From NCBI GenBank assembly GCA_947174785.1, contig CAMWKG010000002.1, positions 81,760 to 145,759 of the forward strand: a stretch of 64,000 nucleotides of DNA. The letters run 5' to 3'. The position numbers and the translations under genes are program-made. The notes under the pieces were generated by a model. The model searched no databases, was not told the DNA's origin, and was given only the letters and a program-made list of their open reading frames with translations. Positions 36,830 through 45,819 of the stretch are shown here, piece after piece. This DNA comes from an uncultured Mollicutes bacterium (lineage in GTDB: Bacteria; Bacillota_I; Bacilli_A; Acholeplasmatales; Anaeroplasmataceae). How positions within the stretch are numbered: position 1 is the first letter of the stretch; the number at the start of each line of letters is the position of its first letter.

Positions 36830-39370
36830 CTAGCTATAATTTAATGTACCGCCTTGTGATTTAACAAAAGATTTCCATTGTGCATCATCATAGTTATAAG
36901 TCATATACTTAACACCACCACGGCCTACACCATAGATATATTCTTCAGTGTAGAAATTAACCTTCATACCCTTTAAGGATGCTGTAGATTGATCATCTAG
37001 TGGAAGCATTGTATATTGCTCTAATACTGCAGCTTCTACTCCATATAGAATTAATGTTCTATTCTTGATATCTAATGAAGTACCACCGTTGATATATACT
37101 CTATCGCCAGTTTCTTCGCCAGTTGTAGGATCAACTACAAATGTAGGAGTATCTACACCACCTAAGCAGTAATAAGACCAATATAATACGTTAGTACGTA
37201 ATGTAATATCCTTGTGTTCTACACCATCAGCGTCTACGATAGAATCAAAGTGAATATCTCTCATAACACTTGAATAATCAATAGCTGGGTCGTATTGTTG
37301 AGCAGGATATGTATAAGCACTTGACAAGTTGAATGGGTCAAGAGCAGAACCAGTCCAACCTACTCCGAATAGTACATCAACTTGGTTATCTCTTAATGCA
37401 TCAGCAAATGCATTACCAATTGTATCATCCTTAGTAAATGTTAACTTACCTTCTAATTTTGTACCCTTTACAGCTTCAGTCCAACAATTTGATAGATAAG
37501 TATAACCATCTTTGTAGAATGAGAATTCAGGATCAGCTAAACCGATCTTAATTTCAACTACATCGTCAGAATCCATTAAACCAGCTGCAATAGCCTTATC
37601 ATATGCTTCATCAAATCTAATCTTAGCTTGTGCTAAATCTACACCAGTGATTGCAGAAATTGCTTCATCCTTTGTAGCATATCTCTTACCAGGACCAACT
37701 TGATCAGCTAATCCCCAGAAATTAAGGATAACGTCTTTTGCTTCTTCGCTATCACGATATCTTTGACCTGTTTCAGGGTCAGAAACGATTAAGTCGTTGA
37801 ATACAGCCTTAGATGGCTTACCTGTAGGATCACATGCTAAACAGAAATCAACTCTGTTCAATGCTAATGATAATGCTTGACGGAATTCAAGAATTGTAAG
37901 AATTGTCTTATTCTTATTAGCACCTGCAGCTACTTGTGCATTTGTTAATCCTTCTAATGATGGGTTAAGTGCAACGAAGAATGTAGAAGCACCTTCAGTA
38001 TAATACTTATAATCACTTGTTGCATATCTTCCCATTGTATTCTTAGATAATCCGAATGAATCAAGTTCACCTTGTAAGAACATTTGTTCTCTTGTTGCCT
38101 CTTCAGGAACACTGTGGTAAACAATTCTAGTTGTTTGGTATGTAGGAATTGAACTTTCATCATTATATTCATAATAATACTTGTTCTTTACGAAACGCAT
38201 TTCCTTATCAGCTTGGAAGAACTCTAATTGATAAGGACCATAACTACTATATGTGTCAACTGATGTACCATAAGAGTTATTATATACACCATCTTTTACA
38301 CTTTCACAGCTCTTATAAAGATCTGTTTTAACTAACCAAGTACTTGTTAGGTTATATAATAGATAGAAACCAGAAAGAGGCTTTTGAAGAATTATAATTA
38401 AATCGCCATTGTCTTCAAACATTCCAACCTTATCAAAATCTAATTCAGGATAATCATATCCCTTGAATGCGAACTCTTCCCATTCAACATATGCATAGTC
38501 TCCTGCCTTTGCTGCATAATCTGCAACAGTATCAAAGCCTTGTAAGCAAGCAATACATAAAGATAAGTCATCAACTAAACTCTTAGTTAAAACAACTACG
38601 CCATCCTTATCAGCTGCTGCAGCTAAACGCTCATATGCTGCTTTTGCAGCTGCATTTTCATCAAGATATCCAGCATCTGCATATCTCTTTAAGCCGTTAG
38701 AGCTCCAGTTACCACCATTATTAAGCTTTAAAGCGAAGTCTACTCCATCTGCTGTAAGGTATTTTCCATCCTTTTCAACAAAGGTATCCATCTTTGGATA
38801 AGCATCACCATTACCTACAATATCTTCAGATAAGAAAGCATCCTCATAAGCATGTTTTCCTTGATATAGATATTCTTTGGCATTTTTTACTACGAAACTA
38901 CCACTATATAAGCTGTCTGCACGGTAGTTTGAAGCAATAGGATTTAATAATAATTTTGCAGACTCTACAAAATCATCAGCAGTAATTAAAGTACCATCTT
39001 GCCATTTAATATCGTTTCTTAATTTGATACGATATGCTTGAGCAGTAGCACCTTCCTTAATACCCCATTCATCACCAACATAGTCTTTAGTAACATCAAT
39101 TGGTTCTTGTGTTGCCATATCAGGTACAACCTTGTATGAATCTTTAGCATCATTATAATCAAATGTATAGAAACCTGGAGTTGTATATCCTAATACTTCG
39201 GCATCAGTATTTGTTTGATATGTGTGTGGATTCCAGTTAGTAGGGAATACAGACATTGCTACATTATATGTATATTCGCCTACGCCTTCTTTGCCACCAC
39301 ATGAAGCTAAACTTACAGCTGCAACTACAGCTAAGCTAGCTAAACCTAGTTTTTTAAATTTCATTTTCAT
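36830..39370 (-). CDS. oppA: Oligopeptide-binding lipoprotein OppA
   Basis: Extracellular solute-binding protein (SBP family 5) that hands peptides to OppBC. The N-terminus MKMKFKKLG...LASC is a signal peptide with lipobox, followed by GGKEG. The SBP_5 pattern NWNPHTYQTNTDAEV..., IKWQDGTLITADDFV and a C-terminal region with YTYPAQQYDP is visible. At 846 residues it is much longer than common OppA (~540-600). The ATG at 39368-39370 has AAGGG five bases upstream; earlier in-frame ATGs lie in the promoter. It is the first gene of the operon. Confidence 0.92.
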   Translation of the reverse strand: MKMKFKKLGLASLAVVAAVSLASCGGKEGVGEYTYNVAMSVFPTNWNPHTYQTNTDAEVLGYTTPGFYTFDYNDAKDSYKVVPDMATQEPIDVTKDYVGDEWGIKEGATAQAYRIKLRNDIKWQDGTLITADDFVESAKLLLNPIASNYRADSLYSGSFVVKNAKEYLYQGKHAYEDAFLSEDIVGNGDAYPKMDTFVEKDGKYLTADGVDFALKLNNGGNWSSNGLKRYADAGYLDENAAAKAAYERLAAAADKDGVVVLTKSLVDDLSLCIACLQGFDTVADYAAKAGDYAYVEWEEFAFKGYDYPELDFDKVGMFEDNGDLIIILQKPLSGFYLLYNLTSTWLVKTDLYKSCESVKDGVYNNSYGTSVDTYSSYGPYQLEFFQADKEMRFVKNKYYYEYNDESSIPTYQTTRIVYHSVPEEATREQMFLQGELDSFGLSKNTMGRYATSDYKYYTEGASTFFVALNPSLEGLTNAQVAAGANKNKTILTILEFRQALSLALNRVDFCLACDPTGKPSKAVFNDLIVSDPETGQRYRDSEEAKDVILNFWGLADQVGPGKRYATKDEAISAITGVDLAQAKIRFDEAYDKAIAAGLMDSDDVVEIKIGLADPEFSFYKDGYTYLSNCWTEAVKGTKLEGKLTFTKDDTIGNAFADALRDNQVDVLFGVGWTGSALDPFNLSSAYTYPAQQYDPAIDYSSVMRDIHFDSIVDADGVEHKDITLRTNVLYWSYYCLGGVDTPTFVVDPTTGEETGDRVYINGGTSLDIKNRTLILYGVEAAVLEQYTMLPLDDQSTASLKGMKVNFYTEEYIYGVGRGGVKYMTYNYDDAQWKSFVKSQGGTLNYS

Positions 39371-39397
39371 CTCTTCCCTTCTTTGAAATTTATTACT

Positions 39398-39426
39398 ATT
39401 ATACTCACTTTCAAAAATCAAATCAA
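39398..39426 (-). promoter_or_regulatory. Promoter for the opp operon
   Basis: TTGATT (39421-39426), 17 bases, TATAAT (39398-39403) on the minus strand, 27 bases before the oppA start. Confidence 0.82.
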
Positions 39427-39451
39427 CAACTATCCTATACTTTTTACGACT

Positions 39452-39465
39452 TGTAAACGGTTTCA
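39452..39465. promoter_or_regulatory. Perfect cre box upstream of oppA
   Basis: TGTAAACGGTTTCA fits all positions of the CcpA consensus TGWAANCGNTNWCA (also when read on the other strand). Its centre is about 67 bases upstream of the predicted start of transcription, a place from which CcpA usually activates, as at Bacillus ackA. CcpA itself is not in the window. Confidence 0.6.
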
Positions 39466-39571
39466 TTGCGATTTTTACTCAAAAAATCAATTTTTTAATT
39501 ATTTTTCTTTATTTTTTGTAAAATATATTTAACTACAAGGCTTTTTTATTGAATTTTATTCAAAAAAGCGC

Positions 39572-39614
39572 ATAAATAAAAAATCCATTTAAACACAATG
39601 GTCTAAATGGATTT
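39572..39614 (-). terminator. Terminator after the DUF885 gene
   Basis: An 11-bp stem AAATCCATTTA/TAAATGGATTT (39581-39591 with 39604-39614), then TTTATTTATG on the minus strand. Confidence 0.88.
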
Positions 39615-39619
39615 TATTA

Positions 39620-42187
39620 TTATTTCAAATTGATATTATAAGTGTGTGCAACATCACGAATATAAATATCAAATGTTTGTCTTAATTTTCCTAAAGAAGT
39701 CCAACCTTTTGACAATAAAATTGTATTTAATTCTACTTCATCATAATATCTACCAAGCTTCTTCTTTGCTTCTTGATGAAGATTATAGAAGAATAGCTTT
39801 CCATAACCATAAGCAGGATATGAAGCTGGAGTTTCTATAAGTAAATTATAAATACTTTGAGCTGCTCCACCATTAAGTCCGTTATCATCTAAGAAATCTG
39901 CAACATCTTTAACGGAATATCCTGAATAATGAATATATACATCTAATAGAGTTTCTAACAAGAAGGAAGATAGATGATCATAATATAAATAATTACATAC
40001 ATCAACAAGAGTTTCATCCTTGCTTGTATCCATAATATATTCGTAAAGCTTTAATTCAACATAAGTTGCCCAACCTTCTCCGTGTGCTGTTGAAGTCATA
40101 ATTCTTGTTATATTATGTAGATCAAGCTGTTTAGTGAAAATATAAGCATATAAATGTCCTGGATATCCTTCATGAGAAAGTGTTCCTATAACATCATTTC
40201 CTGAACCAACCTTTAAAGGATTTAGAGTGATAAATTCAGCTTTATCATTATCTAATGCAGATTTCATATAGTATGCAACAGCATTAGATACCTTTGCAGA
40301 AGCTTTATCCATTTCCTTAATTGTGATTTCTGGAGTATGTTCTAAAGTAGGAACAACACTTCTAGCAAATTCTTTTAAGAACTCAAGCTTTTCTTCAGGT
40401 GTTCCTGCAAAAATCTCTGTTTTTTGTGTCAATCTTTCTAAGTCTAGATAACTATTTACTGGATAATTACTAAATAAATAGTCTTGAGCTGCAGCAGATT
40501 TTTTCTGAGCATCTGCATAAGCATCCTCTAATTCAGCAATATAGGAATCAATGTTAAAGTTATTTAAACCTAATAAATCATTCAATTCTAATAGATATAA
40601 TTGCTTTCCTGCTTCTCCATATGCAGCATAATATCCTTCTTTATCTTTAGCTAGTTTTCCAACATAATTTAGAAGTCCATCCTTAAGCTCTTGAACTCCT
40701 ACCTTGAAGGAATTATCAAATGCATCAGCTAAAGCTTGAGTATAGCTTGTTTTTTCTGCATCATTTAAGAAATCTAAGGCAGCAATCTTAGCAGATAGCA
40801 CATCCTCTAAATAGTAGTTTCCATCCTTTTCCATAGAGGATAAAACTTCACCTAAATATTTAGACATTTCAGTCAAAGTATAATCAGAAAGAGGATATCC
40901 AGCCTTTACCTTATCATCAAGATATTTTAAATAAGATGGGAAAGCTGTTTTAGTAGAATTGATAAAATCAATAACATCCTGAACTTCTTCTTTACCTCTT
41001 AAGCTATATGCTTCCATATATGTTCCAAAGTCAGCAACATAGCCTCCAAACTGATCAACATAATAATTATTCATAAATTCAACATCTTGAATAGAATAGA
41101 AATCTCTTTGATAAGTTAAGAATTTTTCAATTTGTTCATAAGCGATTTGCTGTCTGTCACTTAAGCTACTCTTATTATAAGCATGAAGCTCAGTAAGCAT
41201 TTCTTTAAACATTTCTACTGCTTCTGAATTATCATCGGAGGATCCAGAACCAGAATAGGTGTACCATTTTGCTTCATATCTTTCAAGACCAAAGTCAGAA
41301 GGATTTTCACAGAAAATATTTACAGATAATTGGTCACCTTCTAAATACTCTACAAAGAAAGCATCTAGATAAGCTTCAAATGCTGTATCATTAGGATTAT
41401 CTAAGGTTAATACAGCTCTATGAACTTCAACCGTTGTTCCTGCACTATCCTTAATTGTAGCAACAGCAAAATATTTTCCTGCCTCACTACCACTATTATT
41501 TGAATATTCTACAGTATAACCAGCAGGAAGTGTACCGGTTAATTCTAATGTTTTAACACTTCCATCAATTACCTTAGTTTCGCTATTAAAAGCTACACCA
41601 AATTGGCTTTCTTTTACAGTAAACTTAACTTTAACATGATTACTTTCAGCATAAACTGTGGATTGTGGAGCATAAAGCTCAAGTTCATATGTTCCAGCTC
41701 TGTTAATAGAAATATTATCAACAAAAGCTCCATCACGTTTAACAATACATACAACCTCTTGCTCAGTATTGTTTAAAGTATAGCTTGGGAAAACTGCTTT
41801 ATCCGTATTCACATATCCTACTTGATTATCCTCTACAGTAAGAGTTGAGGTCTTGTAGGTTATAGTCATAAAAGCACTCTTAGTTATACTACGGTCCTTA
41901 TAAGTGACTTTTGCCTTTACATTATATTTTCCCGGATTGATTTGTGCATTGTTTTTGTATTCTACTGATGCACCTTCAGGTAAATCTCCCTCTAATAAAA
42001 TGCTGTGTGGATTTCCATCATACTCAAAGGTTTTATCAGACATAGATAGACCATCAAAAACCTCTTGTACGGTTGGTTCTTCTTTCTTAGACTCTCCCTT
42101 ATTACAAGATATTAATGTCATGCTTAAAGCACATACTAATAACATTACTGTAAGAATGGAGAAAATCTTTTTAAACATTCTTTTCAT
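39620..42187 (-). CDS. DUF885 metallopeptidase-like lipoprotein with N-terminal Ig-like/MBG domains
   Basis: An 855-residue exported lipoprotein (signal peptide, lipobox LISC, C28). Residues ~45-265 form two or three beta-sandwich segments of the YDGNPHSI...YKDRS type, as in MBG/Ig-like domains of surface proteins. Residues ~268-855 belong to DUF885: the zinc-type motif HEGYPGH (672-678) followed by E704 in AHGEGWATY, as in gluzincin-like peptidases. So this is probably a surface carboxypeptidase or dipeptidase. Its terminator is next to the oppA promoter, and supply of peptides for Opp is a reasonable inference. AGGGGG lies before the ATG; TATAAT at 42221-42226 (complement) may be the -10, with no good -35. 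Confidence 0.82.
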   Translation of the reverse strand: MKRMFKKIFSILTVMLLVCALSMTLISCNKGESKKEEPTVQEVFDGLSMSDKTFEYDGNPHSILLEGDLPEGASVEYKNNAQINPGKYNVKAKVTYKDRSITKSAFMTITYKTSTLTVEDNQVGYVNTDKAVFPSYTLNNTEQEVVCIVKRDGAFVDNISINRAGTYELELYAPQSTVYAESNHVKVKFTVKESQFGVAFNSETKVIDGSVKTLELTGTLPAGYTVEYSNNSGSEAGKYFAVATIKDSAGTTVEVHRAVLTLDNPNDTAFEAYLDAFFVEYLEGDQLSVNIFCENPSDFGLERYEAKWYTYSGSGSSDDNSEAVEMFKEMLTELHAYNKSSLSDRQQIAYEQIEKFLTYQRDFYSIQDVEFMNNYYVDQFGGYVADFGTYMEAYSLRGKEEVQDVIDFINSTKTAFPSYLKYLDDKVKAGYPLSDYTLTEMSKYLGEVLSSMEKDGNYYLEDVLSAKIAALDFLNDAEKTSYTQALADAFDNSFKVGVQELKDGLLNYVGKLAKDKEGYYAAYGEAGKQLYLLELNDLLGLNNFNIDSYIAELEDAYADAQKKSAAAQDYLFSNYPVNSYLDLERLTQKTEIFAGTPEEKLEFLKEFARSVVPTLEHTPEITIKEMDKASAKVSNAVAYYMKSALDNDKAEFITLNPLKVGSGNDVIGTLSHEGYPGHLYAYIFTKQLDLHNITRIMTSTAHGEGWATYVELKLYEYIMDTSKDETLVDVCNYLYYDHLSSFLLETLLDVYIHYSGYSVKDVADFLDDNGLNGGAAQSIYNLLIETPASYPAYGYGKLFFYNLHQEAKKKLGRYYDEVELNTILLSKGWTSLGKLRQTFDIYIRDVAHTYNINLK

Positions 42188-42323
42188 TTCATAACCCCCT
42201 AAATTTTGTTAATCAAACTAATTATACAACAAAAATCGAAAAAGAAAACATTTTTTGTTACAAAATAAGGCTAAACTTGATATTTTTGTTTTTTATTTCC
42301 ATTTTTAACCAAAAAATGTTTCT

Positions 42324-42653
42324 TTATCTTAGTTTTTCATTGATAATACCCTCAATTCGTTCACAAACCATCATTAATCTACTATTTACTACTTCTAATA
42401 ATTCAGTATATTCTTCAACAAATGGAAAATCCATAATTTGATTATATAAATCATCATATTCCTTTTTATATAAAGAATATTGTTTAGGCTGATTATATTC
42501 TTTGGCATTTACCATTTGCTTTTGAACTGATTTCAAATTAGATAACAATTCATTTAATGTTTCATTTTTATCTAAAATAGCTTCTAACTCATGAATTCTT
42601 TGAACCTCAGGCATTTGAGAAAACTCTTCCTTTAATTTATTCACAAAGCTCAC
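42324..42653 (-). CDS. ricA: YlbF/YmcA-family protein, probable RicA (RNase Y modulator)
   Basis: A 109-residue all-helical protein of the Com_YlbF family (MPEVQRIHELEAIL..., then a second helix pair). Position directly after miaB with a 17-base overlap is the ymcB-ymcA order of Bacillus, so it most likely equals RicA/YmcA, which with RicF and RicT forms the Y-complex that guides RNase Y; rny is encoded 5 kb away. Bacillus RicA is longer and has a C-terminal cysteine cluster for an Fe-S centre; here only one Cys is present and that tail is absent. Confidence 0.75.
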   Translation of the reverse strand: MSFVNKLKEEFSQMPEVQRIHELEAILDKNETLNELLSNLKSVQKQMVNAKEYNQPKQYSLYKKEYDDLYNQIMDFPFVEEYTELLEVVNSRLMMVCERIEGIINEKLR

Positions 42654-44070
42654 CTATCATAAACCATGTTTTTGCTTCTGTGACCTTCACCTTAACGAGC
42701 TTTCCAACTAAAGATAAATCCTCACTTTTGAAATGGGTTAGCTTTAGATGAGGTGTATATCCACACATCATTCCTTCTCCATTTTTTGAAGGACCATCAA
42801 CCAATACCTCAACAATTTGATTTAAAAAGCGCTTGTGTCCTTCCAAGTATCCCTGATTGATATAAACATTGAGTTCTTCTAATCTTCTATGCTTTTCTTC
42901 ATCAGTCACCTCATCAGGCATACTTGCTGCTGGAGTTCCTTCACGCTTAGAATAAATAAATGTAAAGGCGCCCTCAAACTTAGCATTTTGAACAAGCTTA
43001 AGAGTATTTTCAAATTGCTCCTTTGTTTCATTTGGAAAACCGACAATAATATCTGTTGTTAAGGCAATGTCTGGAACGAGTTCTCTTAGTCTATTTACCT
43101 TAGTCATATATTCATCATAAGTATATTTACGATTCATTTTCTTTAAAACTTCATCATCACCAGACTGAACAGGTAAGTGAAGCTGTGGCATTACACTCTT
43201 ACAGTCCCTCATAGCTCTCATTGTCTTTTCATCTAAATCTCTTGGATGTGAGGTCGTATAACGAATTCGCTTAATTCCTGTCTTGTCTAAATCATAAAGT
43301 AAATCTCCAAAGGTGTAATCTCCCTTTAAATCTTTCCCATAGGCGTTAACATTTTGACCTAATAAAGTAATCTCAACATAGCCTAAAGAAACAAGCTCTT
43401 CAACTTCCTTAATGATATCCTCTTTGGCTCTACTTCTTTCTCTACCTCGAGTATAAGGCACTATACAGTAGGTGCAAAATTCATCACAGCCATACATAAT
43501 ATTCACCCAAGCCTTGTGATGGGATTCTCTTATTTTAGGAGCATCCTCTAGAATTTCCCCTTCACTAGAAATAACCTCTACCACCTTAGCTTTGCTCATA
43601 TAGGCTTCATATAAAAGCTTAGGCAAATGATTCTTATTGTGGGTTCCTATAACTAAATCAATAAAGCTATAGGATTCTAAAATTTTATTTGTTGCATTTT
43701 CTTCCTGTGGCATACAACCAGCAATACCAATAATCATATCTGGATTTTCTCTTTTTCTCCCCTTTAGCTGTCCTAGTACACCCCAAATACGCTGTTCAGC
43801 ATTTTCTCGAATGGCACAAGTATTTAAAATAACCAAATCTGCATTCATAGGATCATTGGACTTTGTATATCCTATTTCCTCTAATATCCCTGCCATAACC
43901 TCACTATCTGCTTCATTTCCTTGACAGCCATAAGTGAATATTGCATAGGATTTATTTACTCCTAGATTTTTATATTTATTATCTAATGTATATCTTACTG
44001 TTTGAATCTCTTTATTTTTACGCATCCTTGCATCCTTTAAGGATGGCAAAGCCAATTTTATATTTTTCAC
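42637..44070 (-). CDS. miaB: tRNA-2-methylthio-N6-dimethylallyladenosine synthase MiaB
   Basis: Radical-SAM methylthiotransferase that adds the 2-methylthio group to i6A37 of tRNA. Numbered from the chosen start, the N-terminal UPF0004 domain has cluster cysteines C49 (FTYGCQGN), C85 (LNTCAIRE) and C119 (IAGCMPQ); the radical-SAM CxxxCxxC is C195, C199, C202 (YGCDEFCTYC), and a C-terminal TRAM domain follows. I chose the GTG at 44068-44070, eight bases after AGG; a GTG three codons earlier overlaps that Shine-Dalgarno site. A GTG start is therefore used in either case. Confidence 0.93.
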   Translation of the reverse strand: MKNIKLALPSLKDARMRKNKEIQTVRYTLDNKYKNLGVNKSYAIFTYGCQGNEADSEVMAGILEEIGYTKSNDPMNADLVILNTCAIRENAEQRIWGVLGQLKGRKRENPDMIIGIAGCMPQEENATNKILESYSFIDLVIGTHNKNHLPKLLYEAYMSKAKVVEVISSEGEILEDAPKIRESHHKAWVNIMYGCDEFCTYCIVPYTRGRERSRAKEDIIKEVEELVSLGYVEITLLGQNVNAYGKDLKGDYTFGDLLYDLDKTGIKRIRYTTSHPRDLDEKTMRAMRDCKSVMPQLHLPVQSGDDEVLKKMNRKYTYDEYMTKVNRLRELVPDIALTTDIIVGFPNETKEQFENTLKLVQNAKFEGAFTFIYSKREGTPAASMPDEVTDEEKHRRLEELNVYINQGYLEGHKRFLNQIVEVLVDGPSKNGEGMMCGYTPHLKLTHFKSEDLSLVGKLVKVKVTEAKTWFMIGELCE

Positions 44071-44144
44071 TTTTATCACCTAAAGCGTATTATATACCAA
44101 AAGGCTATATATTTCAAATAAAGAAACAAAAATGTAAAATTTTA

Positions 44145-44173
44145 TTGCTTTTTAAGTGTAAAGACATTATAAT
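44145..44173 (+). promoter_or_regulatory. Promoter for trpS
   Basis: TTGCTT (44145-44150), 17 bases, TATAAT (44168-44173) on the plus strand; transcription would start at ~44180, just ahead of T-box Stem I. Confidence 0.82.
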
Positions 44174-44180
44174 AAAAACA

Positions 44181-44354
44181 GTACTTATAGAAGTCCCTTT
44201 CATAAGCGAATGATGGATAGTGAGAGCATCAATATACTTCTTTTAAGGAATTGGTTTATAAGTGTATAAAAGAGCTAATGAAATCCATTAGAATTAAGGT
44301 GGCACCGCGCAGAATTTTTTGCGTCCTTATGATTTTTCATATAGGACGCTTTTA
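44181..44354 (+). promoter_or_regulatory. T-box riboswitch controlling trpS
   Basis: The conserved T-box AAGGTGGCACCGCG is at 44296-44309. Stem I is closed by ACTTATA (44183-44189) with TATAAGT (44257-44263); an internal loop on its 3' side contains TGG at 44252-44254, the expected Trp specifier, although the next base is T where a purine is usual. Stem III is CTAATG/CATTAG (44275-44291). The terminator GCGTCC.../...GGACGC with trailing T (44321-44354) competes with the antiterminator. Uncharged tRNA-Trp should allow read-through into trpS. Confidence 0.93.
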
Positions 44355-44379
44355 TTTATGATTAGAAAGGAATGATATT

Positions 44380-45363
44380 ATGAAAAGAATGCTAAGTGGT
44401 ATTAAACCTACGGGGCAATTAACATTAGGAAACTATATTGGGGCAATCAAACAATTTATTACCTATCAGGATGAATATGAAATGATTGTGTTTATTGCAG
44501 ATTTACATGCACTAACACTCCCTATTGATCCTAAGGAGCTTAGAAAAAATACAAAGGATTTAATTTCCGTTTATTTGGCTTGTGGGTTAGATCCAAATAA
44601 AGTTATCCTATTTAAGCAAAGTGATGTGCATGAGCACGCAGAACTTGGCTATATTATGGCATGCAATTCCTATATGGGTGAATTATCTAGAATGACACAA
44701 TACAAGGATAAAACCTCCAAAATAAAAGATAATGGCTCCATTCCTACAGGTATCTTCATCTATCCTACTTTAATGGCTGCAGATATTCTTCTTTATGATG
44801 CTGACTATATCCCAGTAGGCATTGACCAAAAACAGCATGTGGAGCTCACAAGAGATTTAGCTATCCGCTTTAATAATCACTACTCTGAAACCTTTGTTGT
44901 TCCAGAGCCAGTGCTTGCTAAGACCGGTGCTAAAATCAATTCTTTATCTAGCCCTGAAAAGAAAATGTCTAAATCTGAATCTGATAAGGGAACAATTTAT
45001 TTATTAGAGGATTTAAATATCACCCGCAAAAAAATTATGTCTGCTGTAACAGATAGTGAAAATGAAATTCGCTACGATATGGAAAACAAACCTGGAATTT
45101 CTAATCTTCTAACCATACTTTCAGCACTAACAAAAAAATCAATTGATTCATTAGTTGAAGAATATAAGGGGTGTGGCTATGGTACCTTTAAGAAGGCAGT
45201 AGCTGATGTGGTTTGTAGTGAATTAGAAGCATTACAAAACAAGGTCAAAGAAATTCAGGAAAGCAATATCATTGAACAAATCTTAGCAGATGGCGCACAA
45301 AAAGCATCCTACCTTGCTAGAAAAAAAGTATCCAAGGTATATCGCAAAATCGGTCTAAAATAA
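44380..45363 (+). CDS. trpS: Tryptophanyl-tRNA synthetase
   Basis: Class Ic synthetase charging tRNA-Trp. 327 residues, typical length. The HIGH-equivalent is TLGNYIG (15-21) after SGIKPTGQ, and KMSKS is intact at 195-199. Other conserved pieces are FIADLHALT, GIDQKQHVELTRD and GSIPTGIF. AGAAAGGA lies before the ATG. Transcription is governed by the T-box directly upstream, and a bidirectional terminator follows. Confidence 0.97.
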   Translation: MKRMLSGIKPTGQLTLGNYIGAIKQFITYQDEYEMIVFIADLHALTLPIDPKELRKNTKDLISVYLACGLDPNKVILFKQSDVHEHAELGYIMACNSYMGELSRMTQYKDKTSKIKDNGSIPTGIFIYPTLMAADILLYDADYIPVGIDQKQHVELTRDLAIRFNNHYSETFVVPEPVLAKTGAKINSLSSPEKKMSKSESDKGTIYLLEDLNITRKKIMSAVTDSENEIRYDMENKPGISNLLTILSALTKKSIDSLVEEYKGCGYGTFKKAVADVVCSELEALQNKVKEIQESNIIEQILADGAQKASYLARKKVSKVYRKIGLK

Positions 45364-45390
45364 AAAACACCGTTTGGTGTTTTTTTATTT
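45362..45390. terminator. Bidirectional terminator between trpS and yqeY
   Basis: AAAAACACC (45363-45371), loop GTTT, GGTGTTTTT (45376-45384), with T runs on both strands, between two converging genes. Confidence 0.88.
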
Positions 45391-45393
45391 TAC

Positions 45394-45819
45394 CTAATTA
45401 TATTCTTTAGCAATCTTACTCACTAACCCCATATCACATAAAGCATTAAAATTAGCTTTAAAATGCTTCATAACGTTAGGAATTTTCTTATCCTCTAGCT
45501 TCTCAATTTCAGCACGTATTTCTGCTTCTGTCATCATCTGAGGTAAGAATTTTGATAAAACATTTTTCTGTGCTTCAATTTCTGCAACCTTTTCAGAACG
45601 ATTGGCTTTTTCATAACCCGCTTTTTCTTCATCCAATTCTTTAATGGTTTTTTGTATAATTCTTAAGCAATCTCCATCTGACAATTCTTTAGCACCCAAA
45701 CCTTGTTCAATGCTTTCTAATTTGAACTTGCCATAAAGCACAGATAGAATACTTCTTGCTTGCTTATCGTGATCCTTTAGTGCTTGAATATTTGCCTTTG
45801 CAATATCATCAAATAACAT
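45394..45819 (-). CDS. yqeY: GatB/YqeY-domain protein
   Basis: A 141-residue YqeY-family protein, a stand-alone version of the C-terminal tRNA-binding domain of GatB. It has the usual helical N-terminal half with LSVLYGKFKLES and the C-terminal LSKFLPQMMTEAEIRAEIE block. It is thought to act on tRNA or translation, but its exact role is not known. Single-gene unit; converges on trpS. Confidence 0.88.
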   Translation of the reverse strand: MLFDDIAKANIQALKDHDKQARSILSVLYGKFKLESIEQGLGAKELSDGDCLRIIQKTIKELDEEKAGYEKANRSEKVAEIEAQKNVLSKFLPQMMTEAEIRAEIEKLEDKKIPNVMKHFKANFNALCDMGLVSKIAKEYN

